Source: Paracoccaceae bacterium (lineage in GTDB: Bacteria; Pseudomonadota; Alphaproteobacteria; Rhodobacterales; Rhodobacteraceae). Taken from it: 7,625 bases of DNA. Shown here piece by piece: positions 1 to 5,403 of this stretch. The translations under genes were made by a program, and so were the position numbers. The DNA is taken from NCBI GenBank assembly GCA_021648225.1, contig JAKITE010000130.1, forward strand, positions 1-7,625, given 5' to 3'. Below the pieces are notes generated by a model. The model was not told where the DNA came from. It did not search any database and saw only the letters and a list, made by a program, of their open reading frames with translations. Positions within the stretch are counted from its first letter, which is position 1; every line of letters begins with the position of its first letter.

Positions 1-549
1 CGGGAGGGTGGTTGCCGCGAGCTGGCGATTTTGCATTGCGTCAGCGGCTATCCTGCTCCGGCTGATCAATACAACCTGCGCACCATTCCCGATATGATCA
101 ACAGGTTCGGGTTGGTGACAGGCCTGTCGGACCATACATTGGACAATACCACCGCCATTGCCAGTGTGGCCATGGGGGCCGCTATTATCGAAAAACATTT
201 CACCCTTGATCGCAGCGGCGGCGGACCGGATGACAGTTTTTCGCTGGAGCCAAAAGAATTTGCCGCGCTATGCCACGGTGCGCGCACTGCGTGGTCTGCC
301 ATGGGCAAGGTCGATTACGGTCGTAAATCCTCGGAACGCGAAAACACCAAATTCCGCCGCTCGCTGTATTTTGTCAAAGACCTGAAAGCAGGGGAAATCA
401 TTTCAGCCGATGCGGTGCGTTCCGTGCGGCCCGGGTTTGGTGCCGCCCCAAAACACTATGATTTGGTTATCGGACAAGCGGTTAAAACCGATGTGCGCGC
501 CAATACAGCGGTGGTGCTTGGCACCCATGTGAACGGGCCGGATCAATAA
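1..549 (+). CDS. pseI: Pseudaminic acid synthase / NeuB-family nonulosonate synthase, C-terminal part (5' truncated)
   Basis: The reading frame is open from base 1 and ends at TAA 547-549, giving 182 residues of a longer protein (the family is about 350). The family condenses phosphoenolpyruvate with a 6-carbon amino sugar to make a 9-carbon 2-keto acid (pseudaminic or sialic acid) for surface glycans, in the cytoplasm. Visible are the last strands of the TIM barrel: LHCVSGYPAP (residues 11-20), GLSDHT (41-46), IEKHFTLDR (63-71) and GGPDDSFSLEPKEF (74-87). A C-terminal SAF (antifreeze-like) domain follows at about residues 118-175, beginning FRRSLYFVKDLKAGE. The PDDSFSLEP form resembles PseI more than NeuB, which usually has PGPD..IS..P, but the substrate cannot be fixed from this part alone. 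The next gene starts 3 bases after the stop, so the two are almost certainly co-transcribed. The N-terminal catalytic half lies outside the window. Confidence 0.8.
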   Translation, partial: REGGCRELAILHCVSGYPAPADQYNLRTIPDMINRFGLVTGLSDHTLDNTTAIASVAMGAAIIEKHFTLDRSGGGPDDSFSLEPKEFAALCHGARTAWSAMGKVDYGRKSSERENTKFRRSLYFVKDLKAGEIISADAVRSVRPGFGAAPKHYDLVIGQAVKTDVRANTAVVLGTHVNGPDQ

Positions 550-552
550 CAA

Positions 553-1902
553 ATGGCAAAAAGCTTTGACAGTTATTCGATGCGCTTGGCATTGATCCTT
601 TATGCGGTGCTGATGGCGGTAACCTTGCCGGTAATTATTCTGTATATCTATCTGCGCAGCCGCAAAGACCCGCGCTATCGCCTGCACCTGCGCGAACGTT
701 TCGGGTTTTACAAGGCAACAGTGCCGGACGCAATTTGGCTGCACGCGGTTTCTTTGGGGGAAATGAACGCTGCTGTGCCGCTGATACGCCGATTTCTGGA
801 TGATGGCGAAACGGTGGTAACCACCCATTTCACCCCCGCAGGCCGCGCGGCTGCACAAAAACTGTTTGCGGCAGAATGCGCCTCGGGGCAGTTGGTGCCT
901 GTCTATGTGCCGCTGGAATATGACTGGGTTTTCCGGCGGTTTTTCAAGGCATTTTCCCCAAAATTCGGTCTGGTGATGGAGATCGAAATGTGGCCGCGCA
1001 TGATTGCCAGCGCAAGGCGCCACAAGGTGCCGCTGTTTATGTGTAACGGCCATTACCCCGCCAAAAGCTTTGAGCGGGACAAACGGAAATTTGGTCTTAG
1101 GGGCCGGTTGGCAACTGGGTTTGCCGGATTGTTGATTAAATCGGAACCGGATGCAGAGCGGTTTCGCTGGTTTGGCGCAGCCAATGTGGTCATGACCGGC
1201 GAGCTGCGTTTTGACAGGGCCTTACCCAAGCCGATGCTGGCAGCAGCGGCCAAAATCCGTGCGCAACACCTGAAAGGTCGGCAGGTGATCACCCTTGCCA
1301 GCGTGGTAATCGGCGAAGATGAAAAATATATCGAGGCGATCACAAAAATGCGGTCTCGATATAAAACGCCGGGCCGCCCGCCACCGCTATTTGTCTATGT
1401 GCCGCGCGCGCCGGAACGGTTTTGCGTTGCGCGCAAAATGCTGGAACAGGCGGGGCTAAAGGTAATGGCGCGCAGTCAATGTATGGATGCGGATTTCGGG
1501 TTTGATGGCAAACGGGATCTGGCACAGGTCGATGTGTTGACGGGGGATTCGCTGGGGGAGATGTATTTTTACCTCGCCTTGGCAGATATCGTTGTTGTCG
1601 GCGGCGGGTTTACACCAACCGGCGCGCATAATGTGATCGAACCGCTGGCACTGAAAAAACCGGTATTTGTCGGGCCCTATACCTGGACCATTGAATTCCC
1701 GGCGCTGGAAGCGATCGAAGCGGGGGTTTTGACCCAATGCCAGAGCATTGATTCGCTGGTGGACGAAATCCATCAACGGTTGGAAAATGAAACCACCATG
1801 GCCCGTGATCAGCAGGCGGCAAATGCATTTTACCAATTGCATAGCGGCGCGGTTGACCGGATGATCAAGGCGATTGACCGGGTTATATCGGGTTCTGCCT
1901 AG
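553..1902 (+). CDS. waaA: Divergent WaaA/KdtA-family (GT30) glycosyltransferase, membrane-anchored
   Basis: This 449-residue protein has the architecture of 3-deoxy-D-manno-octulosonic acid (Kdo) transferase, the inner-membrane enzyme that adds Kdo from CMP-Kdo to lipid A precursor. A hydrophobic anchor spans residues 11-34. The N-terminal acceptor domain carries RERFG (47-51), HAVSLGE (64-70) and MEIEMWP (142-148). The C-terminal nucleotide-sugar domain has VPRAPERF (283-290), TGDSLGEMYFYLALAD (330-345) and GAHNVIEPLA (357-366). It departs from the usual family pattern in several places: CNGHYPAKS where NARLSxxS is expected, SVVIGED for STHEGEE, PRAPERF for PRHPERF, GAHN for GGHN, and no NF after the GP motif. 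It may therefore be a paralogue using another 2-keto acid, such as the product of the preceding synthase (inference). ATG 553 gives a protein slightly longer than the usual 420-430 residues; ATG 580 is an alternative. Neither has a clear ribosome binding site, which fits coupling to the gene 3 bases upstream. Confidence 0.85.
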   Translation: MAKSFDSYSMRLALILYAVLMAVTLPVIILYIYLRSRKDPRYRLHLRERFGFYKATVPDAIWLHAVSLGEMNAAVPLIRRFLDDGETVVTTHFTPAGRAAAQKLFAAECASGQLVPVYVPLEYDWVFRRFFKAFSPKFGLVMEIEMWPRMIASARRHKVPLFMCNGHYPAKSFERDKRKFGLRGRLATGFAGLLIKSEPDAERFRWFGAANVVMTGELRFDRALPKPMLAAAAKIRAQHLKGRQVITLASVVIGEDEKYIEAITKMRSRYKTPGRPPPLFVYVPRAPERFCVARKMLEQAGLKVMARSQCMDADFGFDGKRDLAQVDVLTGDSLGEMYFYLALADIVVVGGGFTPTGAHNVIEPLALKKPVFVGPYTWTIEFPALEAIEAGVLTQCQSIDSLVDEIHQRLENETTMARDQQAANAFYQLHSGAVDRMIKAIDRVISGSA

Positions 1903-1906
1903 GGTC

Positions 1907-1924
1907 TGCCCCTGAATCAGGGCA
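1907..1924. terminator. Small hairpin between convergent genes, possible weak bidirectional terminator
   Basis: TGCCC-C-TG, loop AAT, CAGGGCA forms a 7-pair stem with one bulged C between the convergent glycosyltransferase and small membrane protein genes. It overlaps the last codon and stop of the latter. No T-run follows on either strand, so it does not look like a standard intrinsic terminator. Its position is the main argument for it. Confidence 0.25.
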
Positions 1925-2105
1925 ATACAAACCCGCGACGCCCGACGCCTTTGTCTACGGTTAAAAATTCTGGCCAGCCAAAAAAATGTTCGTAAAACGC
2001 CAGTACCGCGATAAAAGCAAGAATGCCCAAAACAAAAATAATACGTTTCTTGCTTGGCGGATTATCCGCCAGCCGTTTCATTTTCAACAGCCAGAAAACA
2101 TTCAT
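1917..2105 (-). CDS. Small single-pass membrane protein of unknown function (62 aa)
   Basis: I do not recognise a named family. The protein has a short basic N-terminal segment with NPPSKKR (residues 15-21), one hydrophobic membrane segment at about residues 22-38, then FFGWPEFLT (41-49) and a basic tail. The positive charges before the helix suggest the N-terminus faces the cytoplasm. Its ATG (2105-2103) overlaps the TGA of hpt (2104-2102) in an ATGA arrangement, so it is probably translationally coupled to hpt and shares its promoter. The tight overlap and plausible membrane topology support a real gene. Nothing in the sequence links it functionally to purine salvage. The stop is followed by only 14 bases before the end of the convergent glycosyltransferase gene. 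Confidence 0.7.
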   Translation of the reverse strand: MNVFWLLKMKRLADNPPSKKRIIFVLGILAFIAVLAFYEHFFGWPEFLTVDKGVGRRGFVLP

Positions 2106-2641
2106 TTGGTGAACCTCACTGACCCGATATAGGGCAGGTTGCGGTTGCGTTGTGCATAATCAATGCCATAACCCACCACAAATTCATCGGGAATTTCAAA
2201 GCCGGTCCAGTCAGCCGTAACATCCGCCTCGCGTCGCGAGGGTTTATCAAGCAAGGCACAGACCTTTAGCCGTGCGGGGTTGCGGGATTTCAGCAATTGC
2301 AAAACATGGGTCATGGTGTGGCCGGTGTCGATGATATCTTCGACCACCAGAATATCACGGTTTTCAATCTCGCCGCGCAGGTCTTTTAAGATACGCACCT
2401 CGCGCGAGGATTCGGTGGCGTTGCCATAAGATGACGCCTCCAGAAAATCGACCTCGACCGGCAGGTCAAGTTCACGCACCAAGTCAGCGATAAACACGAA
2501 AGACCCGCGCAACAACCCGACCACTACCAGTTTGTCGGTGCCTTTGAAATATTCGGAAATCTCCGCTGCCAGTGATTCCACCCGCGCTGCGATGGTTTTG
2601 GCTGAAATCATCTCGTCGATGACATAATTGGAGTGGTCCAT
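2102..2641 (-). CDS. hpt: Hypoxanthine phosphoribosyltransferase
   Basis: This 179-residue protein, the usual length for bacterial Hpt, converts hypoxanthine (and often guanine) plus PRPP to IMP or GMP and pyrophosphate in cytoplasmic purine salvage. The pyrophosphate-contacting LRGS is at residues 44-47. The type I phosphoribosyltransferase PRPP loop VVEDIIDTGHTM is at 99-110, with the acidic pair E101-D102 and the presumed catalytic D105. The purine-site lysine lies in LDKPS (131-135, K133), and PDEFVVGYGIDYAQRNRNLP (151-170) forms the C-terminal base and metal site. The start is ATG 2641-2639, preceded by AAGGA (complement of 2649-2653) at 7 bases. It is divergent from the RatA-like gene across 67 bases, and its stop overlaps the start of the small membrane protein gene. 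All key motifs are intact. Confidence 0.96.
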   Translation of the reverse strand: MDHSNYVIDEMISAKTIAARVESLAAEISEYFKGTDKLVVVGLLRGSFVFIADLVRELDLPVEVDFLEASSYGNATESSREVRILKDLRGEIENRDILVVEDIIDTGHTMTHVLQLLKSRNPARLKVCALLDKPSRREADVTADWTGFEIPDEFVVGYGIDYAQRNRNLPYIGSVRFTK

Positions 2642-2648
2642 GCACTTG

Positions 2649-2653
2649 TCCTT
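2649..2653 (-). promoter_or_regulatory. Ribosome binding site of hpt
   Basis: AAGGA on the minus strand lies 7 bases before ATG 2641. It fixes the hpt start and is one of the clearest Shine-Dalgarno sequences in the window. Confidence 0.7.
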
Positions 2654-2668
2654 GTGATTCTTTACTAG

Positions 2669-2696
2669 TTTATGTCATTTGATAAGCAGACAACAA
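2669..2696 (-). promoter_or_regulatory. Weak candidate promoter for hpt and the small membrane gene
   Basis: On the minus strand TTGTTG (complement of 2691-2696) is followed after 16 bases by CATAAA (complement of 2669-2674). This would give a leader of about 20 bases before the hpt ATG. The match to a sigma-70 consensus is weak (3/6 and 4/6). The site is suggested mainly because hpt is the first gene of its unit and this 67-base divergent gap must hold its promoter. Confidence 0.25.
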
Positions 2697-2700
2697 AGAG
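2695..2700 (+). promoter_or_regulatory. Ribosome binding site deciding the ratA-like start
   Basis: AAAGAG ends 8 bases before ATG 2709. This favours that start over the in-frame TTG at 2679, which would add ten residues not expected in the family. Confidence 0.6.
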
Positions 2701-2708
2701 TTTATAAT

Positions 2709-3152
2709 ATGCCTTGCCATTCCGAAACGCGCGTCATGCCGCATAGCGCCGAACAAATGTTTGACCTGATCGCCGATGTGGCCAAATATCCGGAATTCCT
2801 GCCTTGGACAGCGGGCGCGCGCATTCGCAAAACCACCAAAATCACCGATGGCACCGTGATCGAGGCCGACCTGATTATTTCCTTTAAGGTTTTTCGGGAG
2901 CGGTTCACCAGCCGTGTAACCTTGTTGCCCGATGCGCGGCGAATAGATGTCGAATATCTGGACGGGCCGTTTAAATATCTGGTGAACAATTGGCAATTCA
3001 CCCCCCGCGAACAGGGCTGCGAGGTGGCATTTCATGTGGATTTTGAATTCAAATCCAAGGTGCTGCAAGCCTTGATTGGCGTGGTATTTGACCAAGCCAT
3101 GAAACGCATTGTTGGCGCGTTCGAGCAGCGCGCAAAACAGCTTTATGGTTAA
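2709..3152 (+). CDS. ratA: RatA/COQ10-family START-domain protein
   Basis: This 147-residue protein belongs to the polyketide cyclase/START superfamily branch that includes yeast Coq10 and E. coli RatA. In this family the N-terminal pattern is PHSAEQMFDLIADVAKYPEF (residues 11-30), followed by LPW (31-33), the strand IEADLIISFKVFRERFTSRV (51-70), DGPFKYLVNNWQF (85-97) and a long C-terminal helix from about 115 to 143. Coq10 binds ubiquinone and supports respiratory electron transfer. RatA was described in E. coli as a toxin acting on the 70S ribosome. In alphaproteobacteria a quinone-binding role seems at least as likely, and no antitoxin-like partner is present (inference). The gene is monocistronic here, with divergent hpt upstream and convergent pncC 22 bases downstream. 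Those 22 bases hold no convincing terminator. The upstream TATAAT at 2703-2708 abuts the start codon and is too close to be this gene's -10 unless initiation lies inside the gene. Confidence 0.9.
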   Translation: MPCHSETRVMPHSAEQMFDLIADVAKYPEFLPWTAGARIRKTTKITDGTVIEADLIISFKVFRERFTSRVTLLPDARRIDVEYLDGPFKYLVNNWQFTPREQGCEVAFHVDFEFKSKVLQALIGVVFDQAMKRIVGAFEQRAKQLYG

Positions 3153-3174
3153 ATTACAAGGTGTTAGGTGTGGG

Positions 3175-3636
3175 TCAGGTGTTTAATAACAGCTGTAATG
3201 CATGTTTGACGCTTGCCGCGCGCACCTCGTGTCGTCCCAATGGCCTGAATTCCATTTTTTGCGAAATAACCACGCTGTGCTTATTGGCCAACCCAAACCA
3301 GACCAGCCCTTCGGGTTTATTTTCCGAGGCCCCGGGGCCGGCAACGCCGGTAATTGAAACCGCAATATCGGCATCGGAATGGCGTAATGCGCCGATGGCC
3401 ATTTTTTCAGCCACCTGTTGGCTGACAGCGCCGAATTGGTTGATCAATTCTGGGTCGACCCCCAGCATTTCCGTCTTGCCAGCGTTGGAATAGGTGACAA
3501 ACCCGCGATCAAACACATCCGATGATCCGGCAATGTCTGTCAGGGCCGCGGCCACCAGCCCGCCCGTGCAGCTTTCGGCAGTGGCAATTTGCCAACCTTT
3601 TTCACGGCAATGCTGTAAAACCTGTTTTGCCAGCAT
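3175..3636 (-). CDS. pncC: Nicotinamide-nucleotide amidohydrolase PncC (stand-alone CinA C-terminal domain)
   Basis: At 153 residues this is the CinA C-terminal domain alone, without the N-terminal molybdopterin-binding-like domain of full-length CinA. The family deamidates nicotinamide mononucleotide to nicotinate mononucleotide, recycling NMN left by NAD-dependent DNA ligase. Family hallmarks are ESCTGG (residues 21-26, with the conserved serine S22), TYSNAGK (48-54), TGVAGPGA (96-103) and KPEGLVWFG (107-115). I chose ATG 3636, whose A is shared with the TGA of pgpA (TGATG junction). GTG codons at 3639 and 3642 are in-frame alternatives that would lengthen the overlap and the protein by one or two residues. 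It is the last gene of ispDF-pgpA-pncC and converges on the ratA-like gene. Confidence 0.93.
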   Translation of the reverse strand: MLAKQVLQHCREKGWQIATAESCTGGLVAAALTDIAGSSDVFDRGFVTYSNAGKTEMLGVDPELINQFGAVSQQVAEKMAIGALRHSDADIAVSITGVAGPGASENKPEGLVWFGLANKHSVVISQKMEFRPLGRHEVRAASVKHALQLLLNT

Positions 3637-4127
3637 CACCACGGCACCCCATGGGCAATACCAGCGGCCAATGTAACCAGAATAGCGGCAAAAGCCCCCG
3701 CGATCACATCATCCAGCATCACGCCAAGCGGCGTGTGTTTGCGATCTGCCCAGCCAACCAGCCATGGTTTCCAGATGTCAAAAAGCCGAAACAGCAGAAA
3801 CGCCGAGACCCAGCCGGGATAAGGGAAAACCGCAGGGTCCACGCCGGCAAACCAAAGCCCCGCAGAAACCGGCAGCAGGGCAATCCACTGGCCGCAAACC
3901 TCGTCAATCACAATTTCCGACGGGTCGTGGTCTTCTTTGCCTTTGGTTGCGGATTTGATGGCGATAACCCCGACGATAAAGCTGATAACAACCCCCGCCA
4001 GCAGCGCCGGAAAGCCGCCAAAATAATGCAAGCCATAGGCCAGCGGCAATGCGGCCAGCGACCCCCATGTTCCGGGGGCTTTGGGCAATAGGCCCACATA
4101 GAAAAAGGTTGTGATTAATCTGCTCAT
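3636..4127 (-). CDS. pgpA: Phosphatidylglycerophosphatase A
   Basis: This 163-residue integral membrane protein dephosphorylates phosphatidylglycerol phosphate to phosphatidylglycerol at the inner membrane. PgpA hallmarks are in order: the N-terminal GLLPKAPGTWGS (residues 12-23), the acidic DHDPSEIVIDEVCGQW (66-81), FRLFDIWKPW (113-122) and GVMLDD (135-140), whose aspartates are typical of the Mg-dependent active site. Hydrophobic stretches lie at about 24-33, 39-58, 80-95 and 141-157. Length and motifs are normal. Its ATG (4127-4125) overlaps the ispDF TGA (4126-4124) as ATGA, and its own stop touches the pncC start, so the three genes form a tightly coupled unit. No distinct promoter is seen within ispDF. 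Confidence 0.96.
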   Translation of the reverse strand: MSRLITTFFYVGLLPKAPGTWGSLAALPLAYGLHYFGGFPALLAGVVISFIVGVIAIKSATKGKEDHDPSEIVIDEVCGQWIALLPVSAGLWFAGVDPAVFPYPGWVSAFLLFRLFDIWKPWLVGWADRKHTPLGVMLDDVIAGAFAAILVTLAAGIAHGVPW

Positions 4128-5266
4128 GATTTTACCAATGTTGTGGTTGCCATTGCTGCGATGCCCTCGCCGCGCCCGGTAAAGCCAAGCCGTTCCGACG
4201 TAGTTGCTTTTACCGATATACGATCCAGCGTCAAACCGGTGATTTCAGCCATTTTCGCGCGCATGGCAGCCGCGTGAGGGCCGATTTTAGGCATTTCGCA
4301 GATAATTGTGCAATCTATGTGATTTAGGGTAAAGCCACGCTCAGCCACGCGCTGAACGGCTTTTTCAAGGAAAATTGCAGAATTTGCGCCTTTCCATTGA
4401 TCGTCATTTGGCGGAAACCATTGACCGATATCACCCTCGCACAAAGCGCCAAAAATCGCATCGGTCACTGCGTGCATGGCCACATCGGCATCCGAGTGGC
4501 CGGACAGCCCGTTGGAATGCGGGATTTGAACCCCGCAAAGGGTGACAAATTCGCCAGCCCCGAATGCATGCACATCAAAACCGTTGCCGGTGCGAATATC
4601 CATATTTGTCAGCTCTTTCTCTGCGCGGGCAAAATCCGCCACAGTGGTAATTTTGAAATTCTGTTCCGAACCGGTGGTAATTGCAACCTTTATGCCCATT
4701 TGACGGGCCAGCGCAACATCATCATCCGCCGGTTGGGTTGCCAATTGGTGAGCATTCAGAATGGTCTTGAAATCAAAGCCTTGCGGCGTTTGCGCCCGCC
4801 AAAGATTATCGCGATTTTCCGGTTTTTCCACCTGTTTATCGCCACGCCAAAGCGCATCGACTACCTTAAGGCAGGGCACCGCGGCTTTGTTGCCTTGCAA
4901 GGCATCCAGCAGATTATCAATCACCTGAATTGGCAATAAGGGCCGCGCAGCATCGTGAATCAACACTGTATCGGGCTTTGATTTCTCAAGCGCTTTTAAC
5001 CCCGTCAAAACACTGTCGGATCGGGTTTTACCGCCAAAAACAACCGGCATAACCGGTAAACCTTTGGTGGCATCGCGATACAAATCCATATCATCACGGT
5101 GAATAACGATTTGCAAATCCATGATCGCCGGATGGGCCAGCAATGCCTCTGCGGCATGCCGCAACACGGTTTTTCCAGCAATAACGCGGTATTGTTTGGG
5201 AATGCCGCCACCGGCACGCATTCCGCGCCCTGCGGCCACAATCAAACCTGATATTTTTTGTTCCAT
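4124..5266 (-). CDS. ispDF: Bifunctional IspD/IspF (MEP cytidylyltransferase / MECDP synthase)
   Basis: This 380-residue fusion carries out the third and fifth steps of the MEP isoprenoid pathway. IspD (about residues 1-220) transfers CMP to 2-C-methyl-D-erythritol 4-phosphate: AAGRGMRAGGGIPKQY (11-26) is the CTP-binding loop, with IHDAARP (103-109), RAQTPQGF (157-164) and KITTVADF (205-212). IspF (about 222-380) cyclises the phosphorylated product to MECDP: GNGFDVHAF (227-235) contains presumed zinc ligands D231 and H233. GLSGHSDADVAMH (253-265) supplies the active-site H257, D261 and third zinc ligand H265. GDIGQWFPP (278-286) and ATTSERLGFTGRGEGI (354-369) complete the site. The fusion is common in alphaproteobacteria; IspE is not present. 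ATG 5266 begins at a typical distance from the first motif. A GGAG (complement of 5278-5281) lies 11 bases upstream, rather far for a strong site. It is divergent from dusB and heads the ispDF-pgpA-pncC unit. Confidence 0.97.
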   Translation of the reverse strand: MEQKISGLIVAAGRGMRAGGGIPKQYRVIAGKTVLRHAAEALLAHPAIMDLQIVIHRDDMDLYRDATKGLPVMPVVFGGKTRSDSVLTGLKALEKSKPDTVLIHDAARPLLPIQVIDNLLDALQGNKAAVPCLKVVDALWRGDKQVEKPENRDNLWRAQTPQGFDFKTILNAHQLATQPADDDVALARQMGIKVAITTGSEQNFKITTVADFARAEKELTNMDIRTGNGFDVHAFGAGEFVTLCGVQIPHSNGLSGHSDADVAMHAVTDAIFGALCEGDIGQWFPPNDDQWKGANSAIFLEKAVQRVAERGFTLNHIDCTIICEMPKIGPHAAAMRAKMAEITGLTLDRISVKATTSERLGFTGRGEGIAAMATTTLVKS

Positions 5267-5292
5267 AGGTCTTGATACTCCAAAACCATTTT

Positions 5293-5321
5293 TTGAAACA
5301 ATCGGTAAATTGCCCTATTGC
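5293..5321 (+). promoter_or_regulatory. Candidate promoter of the dusB-ntrBC operon
   Basis: TTGAAA (5293-5298, 5/6 to consensus) is followed after 17 bases by TATTGC (5316-5321, 3/6). Transcription would begin near 5328, giving a leader of about 45 bases before the dusB TTG. The left arm of the inverted repeat at 5301-5341 lies in the spacer and the right arm just after the predicted start. The -10 element is poor, so this is tentative. Confidence 0.3.
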
Positions 5322-5341
5322 CCAAATTGCATTTTACCGAT
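5301..5341. repeat. Inverted repeat, 13-base arms, in the ispDF/dusB divergent region
   Basis: ATCGGTAAATTGC (5301-5313) and GCATTTTACCGAT (5329-5341) are complementary at 12 of 13 positions around a 15-base centre; the outer 9 pairs are perfect. No T-run follows, so it does not look like a terminator. It could be an operator for a dimeric regulator or a hairpin in the leader RNA. No known regulator site is recognised. Confidence 0.65.
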
Positions 5342-5350
5342 ATTTCTGTT
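5317..5350 (+). repeat. Imperfect upstream copy of the dusB 5' end (direct repeat, copy A)
   Basis: TTGCCCA (5318-5324) and, 6 bases on, ATTTTACCGATA (5331-5342), followed by CTGTT (5346-5350), recur at dusB codons 1-10. Read from TTG 5318 it gives LPKLHFTDISVV, against LPIDFTDTPVLL of DusB. The frame continues 21 codons to TAG 5381-5383, overlapping the true start. This looks like a decayed tandem duplication. No ribosome binding site precedes TTG 5318. Confidence 0.5.
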
Positions 5351-5360
5351 GTTTCTGCAC

Positions 5361-5365
5361 AAGGA
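5361..5365 (+). promoter_or_regulatory. Ribosome binding site fixing the TTG start of dusB
   Basis: AAGGA lies 8 bases before TTG 5374. No in-frame ATG or GTG occurs between this site and the conserved LAPMAGITDLPFR, so TTG 5374 is the best start. Confidence 0.75.
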
Positions 5366-5372
5366 ATAGGCA

Positions 5373-5403
5373 TTTGCCCATAGATTTTACCGATACGCCT
5401 GTT
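5373..5403 (+). repeat. Direct repeat copy B, overlapping the dusB start
   Basis: TTGCCCA (5374-5380), 3 bases, then ATTTTACCGATA (5384-5395), 3 bases, and CTGTT (5399-5403). This matches copy A (5318-5350) with a 3-base indel and a few substitutions. It encodes the first residues of DusB. Confidence 0.5.

Noticed and set aside
403..1053. 216-residue open frame on the minus strand, antisense to pseI and waaA
   Set aside because: It runs opposite two well-supported genes, crosses their junction, and has a His/Gln/Arg-rich composition typical of an antisense frame with no recognisable motif.
2703..2708. Perfect TATAAT box
   Set aside because: It sits directly against ATG 2709, so transcription from it would begin inside the gene, and no fitting -35 element is evident.
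2709..3152. RatA toxin of a toxin-antitoxin pair
   Set aside because: No small antitoxin-like partner (RatB type) adjoins it; the name is kept for the family, but a COQ10-like quinone-binding role is at least as likely.
3138..3196. Possible stem CAGCT...AGCTG with an inner TTAAA/TTTAA stem across the ratA/pncC convergence
   Set aside because: The arms are short, split by an internal loop and enclose a large loop without a T-run; not credible as a terminator.
3522..4091. 189-residue plus-strand open frame opposite pncC and pgpA
   Set aside because: It is rich in Pro, Arg and Gln, has no domain pattern, and overlaps two genes with clear family motifs.
5272..5373. N-terminal extension of dusB back to TTG 5272
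   Set aside because: The extra 34 residues have no Dus similarity and include a Cys/Phe-rich stretch; the ribosome binding site at 5361-5365 points to TTG 5374.
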